Position numbers and translations under genes: made by a program. This document shows positions 28,857 through 40,200 of a stretch of DNA of 64,000 nt, in pieces; within the stretch, counting starts at the first letter, position 1; each line of letters begins with the position of its first letter. The notes under the pieces were generated by a model, which worked only from the letters and a program-made list of their open reading frames with translations, was not told the DNA's origin and searched no databases. The DNA is from an alpha proteobacterium SCGC AAA536-K22 (GTDB taxonomy: Bacteria; Pseudomonadota; Alphaproteobacteria; Puniceispirillales; Marisalimonadaceae): assembly GCA_000421325.1 (NCBI GenBank), contig ATWQ01000001.1, forward strand, positions 1 to 64,000. Direction: 5' to 3'.

Positions 28857-29681
28857 ATGAAACATGAAGATATATTAATATTTACAGACCTTGATGGATC
28901 TTTATTAAATCATAATGACTTTGAATTTAAAGAAATTAAAAGTTTCATATTAAATTGCCTTGATAAAGGGATAAAAATAATTCCTAATTCAAGCAAAACT
29001 AAAAGTGAAATTGAATATTTTTTTCATCAATTAGGAAAAAAATTACCCTATATTTTAGAGAATGGAGCTGCAATACATAATTTGAATTTACTTAATAATA
29101 ATTTTAAATTGAAAGAAAACTCAATAATTTTTAGTCGATCAATTGATCAGATTTTAGAAATTTTTTATACTACTGTTCCATTAGAATTTCGTAAGAAATC
29201 TGTTTTTATTAAAGATATGACAAAAGAAAAGCAAATGAAGATACTTGGTTTAAATGATAAATATTTACCATTTGCATTAGATAGAGAATATTCAATTCCA
29301 CTAATTTTCGAGGGATCACAAAAAGTTATTGATGAGTTTAGTTCTTTTTTAAAAAGTTTAGGACTTAAATTACATGAAGGTGGAAGAGTTTTTAATATTT
29401 GTGACGATTGTTCAAAGGGTTTTGCAATGAAATGCATAGTTGAAAAATTAAAAAATCAATATTCTGCTAATCCACATACTATTGTTGTTGGTGATAGTCC
29501 AAATGATATATCTATGTTGATGCAATCAGATCAGCCTTGTGTCATTCCATTACCTAATAGAAATAACTTAATTAATTTAAAAATAAAAAACATTTTAAGA
29601 GCAAAAAAATGTGCGCCAAAAGGCTGGGAAGAAGTTATTAAATCTTCCCTAAAAAAAATAAACATGAATTTGACAGGATAA
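28857..29681 (+). CDS. Glucosyl/mannosyl-3-phosphoglycerate phosphatase (HAD superfamily)
   Basis: IFTDLDGSLLNH; VVGDSPNDISML; flanks a GpgS-like gene; ATG 28857 preferred over TTG 28806. Confidence 0.85.
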   Translation: MKHEDILIFTDLDGSLLNHNDFEFKEIKSFILNCLDKGIKIIPNSSKTKSEIEYFFHQLGKKLPYILENGAAIHNLNLLNNNFKLKENSIIFSRSIDQILEIFYTTVPLEFRKKSVFIKDMTKEKQMKILGLNDKYLPFALDREYSIPLIFEGSQKVIDEFSSFLKSLGLKLHEGGRVFNICDDCSKGFAMKCIVEKLKNQYSANPHTIVVGDSPNDISMLMQSDQPCVIPLPNRNNLINLKIKNILRAKKCAPKGWEEVIKSSLKKINMNLTG

Positions 29682-29684
29682 GAA

Positions 29685-30923
29685 ATGGGTAGCTTTTATC
29701 AAAATGGTATTGTTGCCAATTTACACGACTTTTCTTACGGATCATCGTCAGAAAATAATTATAAAAAATTAGAAAATGAATTAGTTCATTTTTCAAAAGA
29801 CAATCCTATGGAATTAATACTGCCCAGTTTGTTTAGTGAGATAAATGGAAGTGCACTTCCGAATATAGTAAATGAAATTAATAAAACAAAGTTTTTAAAC
29901 CATGTGGTTGTTGGGCTGGACAAATCTAACTCTCAAGAAAGCAAAACCGCTTTCAAATTCTTTGATCAATTAAAAATACCTTTTTCTATACTATGGAATG
30001 ATGGCCCAAGGTTGATGGAACTTGATGAAGAACTCAAGGAAAAAGGGTTGGCTCCACGTGAGTTTGGGAAAGGTAGAAACGTTTGGTATTGTATAGGTAT
30101 GACTTTAGCTAGAGGAGAAGCTGAATCTGTGGCCTTACATGATTGTGATATACTTACCTATGAAAAATCACTTTTGGCTAAATTATTTTACCCTGTAGCT
30201 AATCCTTTTTTTAATTTCCAATTTTGTAAAGGTTATTATCCAAGAGTTGCAGATGGAAAAATGAATGGAAGAGTTTCTAGGTTACTCGTTTTTCCATTAC
30301 TGTTAGCAATGGAAAAAACTATTGGAAAAAGTGAATATTTAGATTTCATGAAATCCTTTCGCTATCCACTTGCAGGTGAGTTTTCTTTTAGAAAAAATCT
30401 ATTGCCAGAATTAAGAATTCCCTCTGATTGGGGATTAGAAATAGGTGTGTTATCTGAAATGCAACGAAATCACTCTAGTAACAGAATATGTCAAGTAGAT
30501 TTAGCTCAAAAATATGATCACAAACATCAGGATTTATCTGAAAATGATGATAATTCAGGACTCTCAAGAATGTCCATTGATATAACAAAAGCCTTAATAA
30601 GGAAATTAGCAACACAGGGAAATATATTTAGTCTAGAAACATTCAGGAGCATTAAGGCTACCTATTACCGAACTGCTCTAGACATGATTGATATTTATAG
30701 AAGTGATGCCAAAATGAATGGGCTATCTTTTGACTCCCATACAGAAGAAAAAACTGTTGAATTGTTTGCTTTAAATATTATGAAGGCAGGAGAAACTTTT
30801 TTTGAAAATCCTATGGAAACGCCATTCATACCGACTTGGAATAGAGTTGTGAGTGCAATTCCTGATTTTTTAGATAGATTTAAATCAAGTGTTGAATTAG
30901 ATAATGCAGAACTTAGAAAATAA
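29685..30923 (+). CDS. Glucosyl-3-phosphoglycerate synthase-like glycosyltransferase
   Basis: VVGLDKSNSQES; GKGRNVWYCIGMTLARGEAESVALHDCDI; GEFSFRK; DWGLEIGVL. Confidence 0.88.
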   Translation: MGSFYQNGIVANLHDFSYGSSSENNYKKLENELVHFSKDNPMELILPSLFSEINGSALPNIVNEINKTKFLNHVVVGLDKSNSQESKTAFKFFDQLKIPFSILWNDGPRLMELDEELKEKGLAPREFGKGRNVWYCIGMTLARGEAESVALHDCDILTYEKSLLAKLFYPVANPFFNFQFCKGYYPRVADGKMNGRVSRLLVFPLLLAMEKTIGKSEYLDFMKSFRYPLAGEFSFRKNLLPELRIPSDWGLEIGVLSEMQRNHSSNRICQVDLAQKYDHKHQDLSENDDNSGLSRMSIDITKALIRKLATQGNIFSLETFRSIKATYYRTALDMIDIYRSDAKMNGLSFDSHTEEKTVELFALNIMKAGETFFENPMETPFIPTWNRVVSAIPDFLDRFKSSVELDNAELRK

Positions 30924-32670
30924 AATTAATGATAATATTAATTTAGATATTTTAAAAAGGTTAAAATATATTTATAGGGCAACTATTTCTGCCAATAAAA
31001 CCTTAGATTATTCAAAAAAAATTAATCAATTAATAAATATTTATAAATCAAAAAATAGTTCTATCGATGTAAATGAGCCCTGGTCTGAAAAAACCGTCTT
31101 ACTGATTACTTATGCAGATAACGTAAATAATGGATTGGTTGGGAAGACAATTCGTGATTTTATTATGTTTTATAATAAATATTTTTCTACATTTATAGAT
31201 AGCATTCACTTTTTACCATTTTTCCCATCGAGTGGTGATGGAGGCTTTTCTGTTAAAAATCATGAAGAAATAGATCCTGTATTTGGAAATTGGGAAGAAA
31301 TAAAAGAATTATCAAAAAATGCTAATATTATGACAGACTTAGTTTTAAATCATGCTTCTTCTGAAGGGAAATGGTTTCACAACTTTAAAACGGGCAAAAG
31401 TCCAGGCAAAGACTACTTTTTTACAATTAACAATAATTATGATTATAGCAATGTTATTAGACCAAGAGATCATGATCTTCTTAAAGAGATAAAAATATTA
31501 AATGATACCAAAAATTTATGGTGTACGTTTAGTTATGACCAAATTGATTTAAATTTTAGAAATCCGGAAGTTTTATTAGAGTTTATTACTTTAATACTAA
31601 AATTATCTAGTTACGGAGTTAAAATATTTAGACTAGATGCAGTAGCATTTATTTGGAAAGAAACTGGTACCAGTTGTCTAAACTTACCTGAAACACACGA
31701 AATAATTAAGTTACTTAGAGATATTGTTGATCAACTTGATAAGAACATAATTATTGTAACAGAAACAAATTTACCAAAGGAAGAAAATTTAAGTTATTTT
31801 GGAAAAAATGATGAGGCTCACTGGATATATAATTTTCCTTTGCCTCCTTTAATTATACATACTTTTTTATTTGGAGATTCTACTTCATTGACAAAATGGA
31901 GTATGAAAATGCCACCTGCTCAAGTTGGGAATGCGTATTTAAATTTTATTGCATCTCATGATGGAATAGGTATGAGACCTGCTGAAGGTATCTTATCAGA
32001 AGAAGAAATAAGTGATATGTTGAAGAGATTAAAAAAGAATGGAAGTCAATTTTCAATGAGAAAGTTGCCATCTAAGCAAGAAAAAGTTTATGAGGCTAAC
32101 ATATCATTATTTAGTGCCTTACAATACACTGATATCGATAGTACAGGAAAATTTGCTCTAGAACGATTTATCGCATCACATTGTATTATTTTATCTATTG
32201 AAGGTGTTCCTGCTTTTTATTTCAACTCTTTTTTTGCTACTAAAAATGACGATAAATCTTACTTAAATAGTAAAGTTAAAAGAGATCTTAACAGGCATAA
32301 ATGGAATTATTCAAATTTAGAAGCTACTTTCAATGATGAAAAATCTGTTGAAAATAATTGTTATGAACTTCTGAAAAAATTAATATCTATTAGAAAAGCT
32401 CAACCTGCTTTTCATCCAAATGCAACTCAATTTACCTTGAATTTAAATAAAAACATTTTTTCAGTTTGGAGACAAAGTAGGGATAGACGTCAAAGCATTT
32501 TTGCAATAACAAATGTCACTAAAAAAAATATTGAGTTGAATACTAATATGATAAATCTTATTGATGATGAGCAATGGTATGATTTATTAAATCCTGAAAT
32601 TCGTTTCAAAGATGAACAGAAAATCAAACTTGGTCCTTATCAAACAATTTGGATAACGAACTTCAAATAA
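30904..32670 (+). CDS. GH13 sucrose-phosphorylase-type enzyme, probable glucosylglycerate phosphorylase
   Basis: FRLDAVAFIWKETGTSCLNLPETHEII; LNFIASHDGIGMRP; start overlaps the gpgS-like stop. Confidence 0.8.
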   Translation: MQNLENKINDNINLDILKRLKYIYRATISANKTLDYSKKINQLINIYKSKNSSIDVNEPWSEKTVLLITYADNVNNGLVGKTIRDFIMFYNKYFSTFIDSIHFLPFFPSSGDGGFSVKNHEEIDPVFGNWEEIKELSKNANIMTDLVLNHASSEGKWFHNFKTGKSPGKDYFFTINNNYDYSNVIRPRDHDLLKEIKILNDTKNLWCTFSYDQIDLNFRNPEVLLEFITLILKLSSYGVKIFRLDAVAFIWKETGTSCLNLPETHEIIKLLRDIVDQLDKNIIIVTETNLPKEENLSYFGKNDEAHWIYNFPLPPLIIHTFLFGDSTSLTKWSMKMPPAQVGNAYLNFIASHDGIGMRPAEGILSEEEISDMLKRLKKNGSQFSMRKLPSKQEKVYEANISLFSALQYTDIDSTGKFALERFIASHCIILSIEGVPAFYFNSFFATKNDDKSYLNSKVKRDLNRHKWNYSNLEATFNDEKSVENNCYELLKKLISIRKAQPAFHPNATQFTLNLNKNIFSVWRQSRDRRQSIFAITNVTKKNIELNTNMINLIDDEQWYDLLNPEIRFKDEQKIKLGPYQTIWITNFK

Positions 32671-32689
32671 GAATAAATTAATAGGTTTA

Positions 32690-35248
32690 TTAATGATAAT
32701 TTTTATTCACAGACTTTAGAACTCGTTCAAAATCTTTTCTAAATAAATCAATATTAAACAGTGGTTTAAGCTTTAAATTTTTATTGAGCTTATTTTTTAT
32801 TTTTAAATAAAAGTCTGTATTTTTTCCAAGTTTTATGGCCATTTTTTCATATTGTGATTGACTAGAAGTTATCATTTCATTTAACTCGGCAGCATTTAAA
32901 ATACTTGCAGCCATTCTGCTTGAAAAAGTTTTTCCCATACAAGTCAAAAGTGGTAATCCACTCCATAATGCATCACTTGCAGTTGTTCCAGCATTATAAG
33001 GTGTTGTATCTAAAAAAAGATCAGCTAACCTTAATCTAGCAAGATATTCACTTCTTTCCACTTTTTCTAAAAAAAATAAACGATTAACATCTACATTTAA
33101 ATTTTGAGCTTCTTTTTTCAAATTTTCTTTAGCCCATATATTTTCAACGTAAATTAATAAAACACTACTATTAACAGCTTTCAAAATTCTCATCCAGCTA
33201 TGAAAAATTTTAGGACTGATTTTGTAGTTATTATTAAAGGAGCAGTATACAAAACTTTTTTTTGGTATATTATATTTTTCTCTTGAAACTTTAATATTTG
33301 ATATTTGTTTTTGAGTATCATTTACTTGATAATGATTAAGGTATAAAATTTTCTCTGAGTAAAATGGCTTTAAATCTTTTGGAATTATAGTTTTGTCTGC
33401 AAGAATGTAATCATAGTAATTTGCTCCTATAGTACCTAAATATCCTATGTAACTCATTTGAATATTAGCAACTCTGTGAGAAAAAATTCCTATTCTACCT
33501 CCCTTAGTATGTCCAGTTAAATCAATTGCAATGTCAATTTTTAATTTTCTACACAGTGTTGCAACCTCTTTGTCAGTTTTGTTTTTAACATTTATAAAGC
33601 TGTCGAAAGATTTAGAGACTCTGTCATAAATATTTCCATATCTATTGGGACCATAATAAACACCAATAATTTCAAATTCATCTCTATTATGTTTTTCGAT
33701 TAATTCAGCAATAAGATAGGATACTGGATGTTCACCAAAATCATAAGAAAAATAACCTAAAACAATCTTATTTGTTTTTGGCTTTGTCTTGATTTTGTTT
33801 GTTACTATTTGTTCGGGATAGTATTTATTAACGAATCTTTCGCTTATTAATTTTTGTTCTGCTGGATCAGTTAATATATTTAAAGAAGTAAAAGGAAAAT
33901 GTGTATTAGATTTATTTATTAAATAACTTTTATATTTCTTACAATCTTCAGTATAATTCTTCCAATCACATATTGTTAATTTAGTGTATATCAAAGTTCC
34001 GAATAGTAACTCAAAATTTGGTTCTAAATTAAGTGCTGTATTATATGCAACAATTGCCTCGTCATATTTTTTGTATGAACTTAAAACATCACCCTTGTTA
34101 CTATAAGCTTTTGTATAAGATTGATTAATTTCAATTGCTTTATTATAATTGTCCAGAGCTTCCTTTCTTTTACCAATTTGTAAATAAGTATTTCCAAGAT
34201 TAAGTAATGCTTCAGTAGAAGTTGGATTTATCGAGAGTGATGTTTTAAGATGTTCAAGTGCTTTCTGACCCATTCTCAAATTATAATATGCGAGGCCAAG
34301 ACTTGCATGAGCATCTGAAAACTTTGTATTAATAGATATAGCATCTTTATAAAAACTTATTGCCTTTTCAGTTTCTTTTAAACTGAGATAAGCATTACCT
34401 TTTCCATTTAAACATAAAGAATTTTGAGAATTAATTGAAAGACATTTGTTATAATTTGTTATGGCCGAATGGGGCTCATTCATTTTTAACAAGATAATAC
34501 CTTTTAAAACATAAGCATCTTCAAATTTATCATTTATATTAATCGCAATTTGACATTTTTTTAAAGCTAGTTCGTATTCACTTTTATACAAAAATAAATT
34601 GCTTAAACTAATATATGCTTCCATGTATTTGGGATTGATTTCTATTGCTTTATTATAATGTTCAAGTGCTAACTTCAAATTATTAATATTGAATAAACTA
34701 TTACCTTTATTGTTATATGCTTCAAAGTAATTTTGTTTATACTTAATTGCATTATCAAATGAATTTATTGATTTTTCAAATCGAGACTTTTTGGCATGAA
34801 TTATACCTTGAATATTATATGCTTCAGCATAACTTGGATTCAATTGAATAGCTTTATTACAATAAAACAAGGCTTTTTCTATTTTTTCTAAACTTGTATA
34901 TGCAATTGCAAGATTAAAAAAAGCTTCTGTATAATTAGGATTTATAGAAATTACTTTTTCAAAATCTTTAACAGCAGAATAATTATTATTAATATTTCGA
35001 AAAGCAATGCCGCGATTATTATAAGCTAAATACATTTTCGGTTCTAGGTTTATGACCTTATTTAATAATTTTATTGCAATCAAAGATTTTTGATTTTGGA
35101 TTGCTAAAATTGCAAGATGGTGCAATGAGTTCACTTCGTTGGGATTTTTATGAAGGATATTGTTATACAATAGTTCAGCTTTTTTAAAATCTCCTTTCTC
35201 ATGGAATTTTAGAGCAATAAAAAATTTTTCACGAATATTGTTTGTCAT
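32690..35248 (-). CDS. TPR protein with SPINDLY/OGT-type GT41 catalytic domain
   Basis: About a dozen 34-aa TPRs; GYFSYDFGEHPVSYLI; IDLTGHTKGGRIGIFSHRVANIQMSYIGYLGTIGANYYDYILAD; DTTPYNAGTTASDALWSGLPLLT. Confidence 0.92.
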   Translation of the reverse strand: MTNNIREKFFIALKFHEKGDFKKAELLYNNILHKNPNEVNSLHHLAILAIQNQKSLIAIKLLNKVINLEPKMYLAYNNRGIAFRNINNNYSAVKDFEKVISINPNYTEAFFNLAIAYTSLEKIEKALFYCNKAIQLNPSYAEAYNIQGIIHAKKSRFEKSINSFDNAIKYKQNYFEAYNNKGNSLFNINNLKLALEHYNKAIEINPKYMEAYISLSNLFLYKSEYELALKKCQIAININDKFEDAYVLKGIILLKMNEPHSAITNYNKCLSINSQNSLCLNGKGNAYLSLKETEKAISFYKDAISINTKFSDAHASLGLAYYNLRMGQKALEHLKTSLSINPTSTEALLNLGNTYLQIGKRKEALDNYNKAIEINQSYTKAYSNKGDVLSSYKKYDEAIVAYNTALNLEPNFELLFGTLIYTKLTICDWKNYTEDCKKYKSYLINKSNTHFPFTSLNILTDPAEQKLISERFVNKYYPEQIVTNKIKTKPKTNKIVLGYFSYDFGEHPVSYLIAELIEKHNRDEFEIIGVYYGPNRYGNIYDRVSKSFDSFINVKNKTDKEVATLCRKLKIDIAIDLTGHTKGGRIGIFSHRVANIQMSYIGYLGTIGANYYDYILADKTIIPKDLKPFYSEKILYLNHYQVNDTQKQISNIKVSREKYNIPKKSFVYCSFNNNYKISPKIFHSWMRILKAVNSSVLLIYVENIWAKENLKKEAQNLNVDVNRLFFLEKVERSEYLARLRLADLFLDTTPYNAGTTASDALWSGLPLLTCMGKTFSSRMAASILNAAELNEMITSSQSQYEKMAIKLGKNTDFYLKIKNKLNKNLKLKPLFNIDLFRKDFERVLKSVNKNYH

Positions 35249-35346
35249 TTGATCATCTCAAAATTTAATTTTAATTCATTAAATTATATTTATCAAAATG
35301 ATATTTAAATTTTTGAGATTATTTAGAATGTTCTGATCATTTAAAT

Positions 35347-35967
35347 TTAATTTATTGATAATCCACCTTGTTGGACGAGAAAGGATGTAATTTCTTCAAT
35401 TCCTTGATTATTTTTCATCTGACCAAAAATATAAGGTAATTTATTCCTCGCAATTTCAACATCATTTTCCATTAAATCTAAGTTAACTTCAACATGTGGA
35501 GCTAAATCTGTTTTATTTATTAAAAGTAGATCTGATCTCGTTATTGCTGGACCGCCTTTCCTTGGAATGTCACCTCCCATAGCGACATCAATAACATAAA
35601 TTGATAAATCAACTAGCTCTGGACTAAATGTTGCAGCTAAATTATCGCCCCCAGACTCAATTAAAATTAAATCTAAATCAGGAAACTTCTCTTTTAACTC
35701 GTCAACTGCGAGTAAATTAATAGATGCATCTTCTCTAATAGCGGTATGAGGACAACCTCCGGTTTCTACACCCTTAATTCTATCTAAAGGTAAAGCCTGT
35801 ACTTTCATGAGATATTCAGCATCTTCTATAGTGTATATGTCGTTAGAAATTACTGCCATTGAGATTCGCTTTGACAGTTTTTTGCAAAGAGCTTCAGTTA
35901 AACTAGTTTTACCTGCTCCTACAGGGCCTCCAATACCAACTTTAAGTGGTCCAAATTTATTAATCAT
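35347..35967 (-). CDS. ureG: Urease accessory GTPase UreG
   Basis: [29 protein letters not shown]. Confidence 0.97.
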   Translation of the reverse strand: MINKFGPLKVGIGGPVGAGKTSLTEALCKKLSKRISMAVISNDIYTIEDAEYLMKVQALPLDRIKGVETGGCPHTAIREDASINLLAVDELKEKFPDLDLILIESGGDNLAATFSPELVDLSIYVIDVAMGGDIPRKGGPAITRSDLLLINKTDLAPHVEVNLDLMENDVEIARNKLPYIFGQMKNNQGIEEITSFLVQQGGLSIN

Positions 35968-36620
35968 GTTTGATAAATCCTATTTTTTAAAGTTTCATGA
36001 TACATGCTTGTTAGATCAGATATAAATGCAGAGGTTCCTAAATCATCAATTTCATAATCTTTGTAATTCAAAGCTAATTTTTTAATAGTAGGTAATAGCT
36101 TTATCAAAATTTTTTGACCGTCACTTTGCCCTAATGGAATATGTTTAATACCGACATTCACCAAATTTGAAACAAAGCTCTGCATGAATGATATTAAAAG
36201 TTGTTCTAGAGGTATTTTAAAAAAAGCTCCAGCTTTGCCGACAGCAACAGAATATGCTAAGTCATTTCCAATACTGAATGACCAATTTTCATTTATATTT
36301 TTACAGAAAGCATTTCCTAATTGCTTTGTTTCAATCCATCTTTCTTTTGAAGGGCATAAAGCAAAGGCAAGCTCATTTACATTTTTACCTTGGTATGAGT
36401 TAGATAATAAAATACAGTCGGTTTTACCAGATCCACAATTAATTAAATAAGTTATCCAATTTTCTAAACTTAGAATATCTTTAATATAATCCATATCTAT
36501 GGCAGCTTCTAATCCATGAGAAAAATTATAACTACCTATAGGAAAGTTAGGAGAAAACCATGAAAGCAATAATTGATGGTAATCAAATTTTGGCTCTATT
36601 TCTTTAATGCTTGTGTCCAT
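35964..36620 (-). CDS. ureF: Urease accessory protein UreF
   Basis: [19 protein letters not shown]; position between ureE and ureG. Confidence 0.95.
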   Translation of the reverse strand: MDTSIKEIEPKFDYHQLLLSWFSPNFPIGSYNFSHGLEAAIDMDYIKDILSLENWITYLINCGSGKTDCILLSNSYQGKNVNELAFALCPSKERWIETKQLGNAFCKNINENWSFSIGNDLAYSVAVGKAGAFFKIPLEQLLISFMQSFVSNLVNVGIKHIPLGQSDGQKILIKLLPTIKKLALNYKDYEIDDLGTSAFISDLTSMYHETLKNRIYQT

Positions 36621-37044
36621 GTGTTCTTCCTAGGCCGTAAGCTCCACCCACTGGACAAAACTTTTCATTTATTTTTTTAATTTTACCGCCTAATTTTATT
36701 ATTAGTTCTTCAATTACTTTATCTTCTTGAATTAATAAACGATCCAGTTCAATTTGACACGGTATATGTCTATTGCCTATATGCCAAACTATTTTCATTA
36801 AGTTTTCACTCACTATTTCTAATAGGGGTTCTTTTGCATATTTAATTAAAATTACAGAGCCATTTTCTAACAAAAACGAGCTATCTTCCTCTAATGAAAT
36901 AGTCTCCGGTAGATTAACTAAAAACTCAACTTTATTATCTGAAACAAGTTTTTTTCGTCTTATAAACCTATCGTGATAAGTTAATGTTATTGTATCTTTT
37001 ATTTTTTCATTTGAAGCATCAGTTATTACTTTTTCTACTATCAT
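36604..37044 (-). CDS. ureE: Urease accessory protein UreE (ATG 37044 likely; the ORF track extends to 37104)
   Basis: [25 protein letters not shown]. Confidence 0.92.
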   Translation of the reverse strand: MIVEKVITDASNEKIKDTITLTYHDRFIRRKKLVSDNKVEFLVNLPETISLEEDSSFLLENGSVILIKYAKEPLLEIVSENLMKIVWHIGNRHIPCQIELDRLLIQEDKVIEELIIKLGGKIKKINEKFCPVGGAYGLGRTHGHKH

Positions 37045-37052
37045 AAATACAC

Positions 37053-38762
37053 CTAAAATAAAAAATATCTTTGAGCTAGCGGAAGCTCGGTTGCTGGCTC
37101 GCAAGTAAGTATATTACCATCTGCTGTAACTTCATATGTTTCTGGATCTACTGATATATCAGGACAGCAATTGTTAAATACCATATCTTTTTTTGAAATA
37201 TCTCTTGTTTTTTCAACAGCAATTGTCTTTTTAGCTAAGTTTAAACTATCTAAACTTCCAGTTTTAATCGAATCTTTACTTACAAAAGTTATTGATGAAG
37301 CTTCAAGCGATCTTCCAAAAGATGAGAACATAGGCCTAGTATAAACTGGTTGGGGAGTAGGAATAGACGCATTTGGATCACCCATTTGTGCGCAAGCGAT
37401 ACTGCCACCTATCATTACTATTTCAGGTTTAACACCAAAAAAAGCAGGATCCCATAAAACTATATCTGCTCTTTTTCCTTCATTTATTGATCCGATATGT
37501 TGAGAAATTCCGTGTGTAATTGCAGGGTTGATAGTATATTTGGCTATATATCTTTTCACTCTTACATTATCGTTATCACCATTTTCTTCTTTAAGTCGAC
37601 CTCTTTGTATTTTCATTTTATGAGCTGTCTGCCAAGTTCTTATTATAACCTCTCCAACTCTTCCCATAGCTTGACTGTCAGATGCAATTATTGAAAAGGC
37701 ACCCATATCGTGGAGTATATCCTCAGCGGCTATTGTTTCCTTTCTTATTCTACTTTCTGCAAAAGCAACGTCTTCAGGTATTGATTTATCTAAGTGATGA
37801 CAAACCATAAGCATATCAAGATGTTCCTCTAGCGTATTAATTGTATAAGGTCTTGTTGGGTTTGTTGACGATGGAATAACATTTTCATTTCCACACACTT
37901 TTATAATGTCCGGTGCATGTCCTCCACCAGCACCTTCAGTATGAAAAGCATGAATAGTTCTATTTTTAATTGCGTCAATAGTATTTTCTACAAATCCACT
38001 TTCATTCAATGTGTCGGTATGTATCATAACTTGCACATCCATGTTATCTGCAACATTCAAACAGTTATCAATAGCACCTGGTGTAGTACCCCAGTCTTCG
38101 TGAAGTTTTAAAGCACATGCGCCAGCATTAACTTGTTCAATTAACCCTTCAGGTTTTGAAGAATTTCCCTTTCCTGCAAATGCTAAATTCATAGAAAAAG
38201 CATCTGCAGATTGGATCATTCTACTTATATGCCAAGAGCCAGGTGTGCAGGTGGTAGCTAAAGTTCCGTGAGCTGGACCAGTGCCGCCACCAAGCATTGT
38301 TGTTAAACCAGAGTGAAGAGCATCTTCAATTTGTTGGGGACATATGAAATGAATATGAGAGTCAAAACCTCCAGCTGTTACTATTTTACCCTCTCCGGCA
38401 ATTATTTCTGTTCCTGGGCCTATTATTATATCAATTTGAGGTTGAGTATCAGGGTTTCCTGATTTTCCAATTTTATTTATTAAACCATCTTTTATTCCAA
38501 TGTCTGCTTTATAAATTCCATTTATGTCAACAATCAACGCATTAGTAATTACAGTGTCAACAGCACCGTCTTTTCGGGTAACCTGAGATTGCCCCATGCC
38601 GTCTCTTATAACTTTCCCGCCTCCAAATTTTACTTCCTCACCATAGACTGTAAAATCATTTTCCACTTCTATGAATAAATCTGTATCTGCCAATCTAATC
38701 TTGTCACCAGTTGTTGGGCCATACATCTCACTGTAAGAAGATCTTGAAATCTTTGAACTCAT
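37053..38762 (-). CDS. ureC: Urease subunit alpha
   Basis: [58 protein letters not shown]. Confidence 0.98.
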   Translation of the reverse strand: MSSKISRSSYSEMYGPTTGDKIRLADTDLFIEVENDFTVYGEEVKFGGGKVIRDGMGQSQVTRKDGAVDTVITNALIVDINGIYKADIGIKDGLINKIGKSGNPDTQPQIDIIIGPGTEIIAGEGKIVTAGGFDSHIHFICPQQIEDALHSGLTTMLGGGTGPAHGTLATTCTPGSWHISRMIQSADAFSMNLAFAGKGNSSKPEGLIEQVNAGACALKLHEDWGTTPGAIDNCLNVADNMDVQVMIHTDTLNESGFVENTIDAIKNRTIHAFHTEGAGGGHAPDIIKVCGNENVIPSSTNPTRPYTINTLEEHLDMLMVCHHLDKSIPEDVAFAESRIRKETIAAEDILHDMGAFSIIASDSQAMGRVGEVIIRTWQTAHKMKIQRGRLKEENGDNDNVRVKRYIAKYTINPAITHGISQHIGSINEGKRADIVLWDPAFFGVKPEIVMIGGSIACAQMGDPNASIPTPQPVYTRPMFSSFGRSLEASSITFVSKDSIKTGSLDSLNLAKKTIAVEKTRDISKKDMVFNNCCPDISVDPETYEVTADGNILTCEPATELPLAQRYFLF

Positions 38763-39067
38763 TATAGTGCTCCCATAACTTCTTGATTAAATCCAAAAAT
38801 ATTTCTTTTCCCTTTTATTTCTATTAATTCCACGTCCCTAGTTTGACCTGGTTCAAAACGAACAGCTGTACCTGCTGCAATATTTAACCGCATACCTTTT
38901 GTTTGTTCTCTTTCAAATGAGAGAAATTTGTTACTTTCAAAAAAATGATAATGACTACCTACTTGAATTGGTCTGTCTCCAGTATTAGAAACTTTGAGAT
39001 ATTTTACTTCCGAGTTTTTATTTAAGTTTATATCTTCATCAAGTGTAATTACTTCACCAGGTTTCAT
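38762..39067 (-). CDS. ureB: Urease subunit beta
   Basis: [43 protein letters not shown]. Confidence 0.96.
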   Translation of the reverse strand: MKPGEVITLDEDINLNKNSEVKYLKVSNTGDRPIQVGSHYHFFESNKFLSFEREQTKGMRLNIAAGTAVRFEPGQTRDVELIEIKGKRNIFGFNQEVMGAL

Positions 39068-39078
39068 TGTATTCTCCT

Positions 39079-39381
39079 TCATCTAATAGGGTGGTGAACT
39101 GTTACTAGTTTTGTTCCGTCAGGAAAGGTGGCTTCAACTTGAACATCACTAATCATATCTGGAATACCAGACATACAGTCATCTTTTTTAATTACGTGAG
39201 CACCTGCTTCCATAAGTTCAGCTACGCTTTTCCCGTCTCTGGCTCCTTCTATAACAAAATCAGTTATAAGTGCAATGGCTTCAGGATAATTAAGCTTAAC
39301 ACCTCTACTTTTTCTGTTTCGTGCAACTATAGCAGCTAAGCTCACTAAAAGTTTATCCTTCTCTCTGGGTGATAACTTCAT
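39079..39381 (-). CDS. ureA: Urease subunit gamma
   Basis: [44 protein letters not shown]. Confidence 0.97.
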   Translation of the reverse strand: MKLSPREKDKLLVSLAAIVARNRKSRGVKLNYPEAIALITDFVIEGARDGKSVAELMEAGAHVIKKDDCMSGIPDMISDVQVEATFPDGTKLVTVHHPIR

Positions 39382-39390
39382 TTTTTCTCC

Positions 39391-40200
39391 TCAACTATTC
39401 CATACTTTTGGTAAATTTTTATCTGATAAATATGATATTAATTTCTTTTTTATTAATTTCAATTCATAGGCATCTTTGGAAACTATTCTGATAAGCATTT
39501 TATCATTCCATTTTGAATGGGAGGATAAAATAATTTCTGAATTTTTGAGTGTCTTAGTTAATAAATCTTCTTTAGATAAGAAATGTTTTCCAGATATAAA
39601 AATATTACAAATAGCTACACCATTATCAGTGCAGGCTATGCTTGATAGTTTATCCTTTATATTACCAGTTAAACTTAATGCTTCAGCATGAATTAATTTT
39701 TTATTTAAGTAAATTTTCCAATTATCTTTAAAGAACCCTTTTTCTAAAATTTCACCCATCGCAGTTCTTCCAAATATAGTTGATTCAGCTAACAGAAAAT
39801 TTGAATTTGATTTTAAATTAACTTCAATTTTTCTGTTCAGATTACAATTATTAAATAATATAAGTTCTTGAGGTATCCAAAAAAGGTCGCTTGTATCATC
39901 CACTAATAATGTAACTTTAATTTCAGCATTTTCATTTATTCCTTTGTAAACTCTCTCTGCCGTTTGTGTTGTTACAAAAATTTTCGATTTATTAATTATA
40001 TCAATGTTATAAAAAAAATTATCACCACTAGTTAATCCACCAGCAGTATTTACTAAAACTAATTCTTTAATTTTTTGGGAAGACTTTGGGTAAAAAACTT
40101 TAGCAGAACCTGACTGGTAAAAACGATTGATTTCGTTATTATTAATTTTGACATTAATATTACCATTTGCCCTTTGAAATTTTTTTTGTACGTTTAACAT
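39391..40200 (-). CDS. ureD: Urease accessory protein UreD
   Basis: VNTAGGLTSGDNF; TQTAERVYKG; position upstream of ureA. Confidence 0.93.
   Translation of the reverse strand: MLNVQKKFQRANGNINVKINNNEINRFYQSGSAKVFYPKSSQKIKELVLVNTAGGLTSGDNFFYNIDIINKSKIFVTTQTAERVYKGINENAEIKVTLLVDDTSDLFWIPQELILFNNCNLNRKIEVNLKSNSNFLLAESTIFGRTAMGEILEKGFFKDNWKIYLNKKLIHAEALSLTGNIKDKLSSIACTDNGVAICNIFISGKHFLSKEDLLTKTLKNSEIILSSHSKWNDKMLIRIVSKDAYELKLIKKKLISYLSDKNLPKVWNS

Noticed and set aside
36184-36450. 88-aa ORF antisense to ureF, and similar antisense ORFs in ureC, ureA, ureD
   Set aside because: All sit inside confident urease genes on the other strand.
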